Shown: positions 40,634 through 40,771 of the stretch, in pieces
Position numbering within the stretch: the stretch's first letter is position 1
How the letters are laid out: each line of letters begins with the position of its first letter
Origin: Flavobacteriales bacterium
GTDB lineage: Bacteria > Bacteroidota > Bacteroidia > Flavobacteriales > TMED113
Direction: 5' to 3'
Assembly (NCBI GenBank): GCA_002701365.1
Contig: NZUK01000030.1
Span: 1 to 40,771, forward strand
DNA length: 40,771 bases
Program-made: the position numbers and the translations under genes
Notes under the pieces: model-generated
Database searches by the model: none
What the model was told of the DNA's origin: nothing
The model's input: only the letters and a program-made list of their open reading frames with translations

Positions 40634-40771
40634 TTATACTTTTTTATCTAAATCTTCTTCAACTTCATTATTATTTTCCGACTCATCAGACGACGGGGCT
40701 TCAGCTACTACCTCATCAGACGACGGGGCTTCAGCTACTACCTCATCAGACGACGGGGCTTCAGCTACTAC
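40634..40771 (-). CDS. rplQ: C-terminal tail of a protein, probably 50S ribosomal protein L17 (partial)
   Basis: Forty-five codons and a stop (40634-40636) are visible on the minus strand: three copies of a ten-residue unit (VVAEAPSSDE), then SENNNEVEEDLDKKV. The acidic, Ala-rich tail and the position before carA, eno and gltA are what one expects of L17 in flavobacteria, which carry such extensions. No L17 core is in the window, so the name is inferred from gene order. L17 binds 23S rRNA near the exit tunnel region. Confidence 0.65.
   Translation of the reverse strand, partial: VVAEAPSSDEVVAEAPSSDEVVAEAPSSDESENNNEVEEDLDKKV
40682..40771 (-). repeat. Three perfect 30-bp tandem repeats in coding sequence
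   Basis: Units start at 40682, 40712 and 40742, all identical, and encode VVAEAPSSDE. They are clearly richer in G+C (17 of 30) than the surrounding DNA. The array probably continues beyond the window. Confidence 0.97.

Overview
The window looks like a chromosomal piece from a marine member of the Bacteroidota, probably Flavobacteriales. The base composition is very AT-rich by eye and intergenic gaps are tiny. Shine-Dalgarno sequences are mostly absent and several upstream regions carry a TAnnTTTG box. Further signs are a canonical type IX secretion (T9SS) C-terminal domain, SusC/HmuR-like outer-membrane biology, DUF4294, and housekeeping neighbourhoods typical of flavobacteria (rpsP-rimM, rplQ-carA-eno-gltA, aroQ/xerD). 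Both ends lie inside perfect tandem repeats: 5 x 18 bp at the left in a probable rpsP tail, and 3 x 30 bp at the right in a probable rplQ tail. This suggests the window is a whole contig that broke at repeats.

Layout. 1-1232: rpsP tail, rimM and a small outer-membrane protein. 1237-7002: an iron block. On the minus strand is a tightly overlapping operon of heme oxygenase, TonB-dependent receptor, HmuY-like lipoprotein and SAM methyltransferase. On the plus strand are a nitroreductase and an FTR1-type iron permease, the latter preceded by two identical 19-bp Fur-box-like sites. 7051-16335: an accessory stretch rich in exported proteins: an alpha/beta hydrolase, an aldehyde dehydrogenase coupled to a cytochrome c/copper monooxygenase that ends in a Kunitz domain, a PAS-UbiA fusion, a cytochrome c with calcium-type repeats, and an arylsulfotransferase-like protein. 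Four of these share a short C-terminal tag (LGR...IY.DGS..K) that differs from the canonical T9SS domain. 16404-19490: a 1028-residue secreted repeat protein with the canonical T9SS domain. 19650-19723: tRNA-Asp.

19766-36875: mostly core genes: aroQ, xerD, a nitronate monooxygenase-like protein, a ZIP transporter, smpB, two outer-membrane proteins, pcm, a Gfo/Idh-lipoprotein-sugar transferase operon, 3-hydroxyacyl-CoA dehydrogenase, DUF4294, a PD-(D/E)XK nuclease, a three-part GCS2-CBS-AstE/AspA fusion, gapA, lipA with a 46-residue lipoprotein upstream, and an RlmB-type rRNA methyltransferase. 36868-40771: gltA (mitochondrial-like citrate synthase), eno, carA and the rplQ tail, all on the minus strand.

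The genes that most deserve follow-up are the exported redox cluster (9751-14148) with its short sorting-tag candidate, the bacterial Kunitz domain, the PAS-UbiA fusion, the GCS2-CBS-AstE fusion, and the Fur-box pair before the iron permease. No phage, insertion sequence, CRISPR array or other mobile element was seen. All functional names come from reading motifs and recalling families; no search was run.
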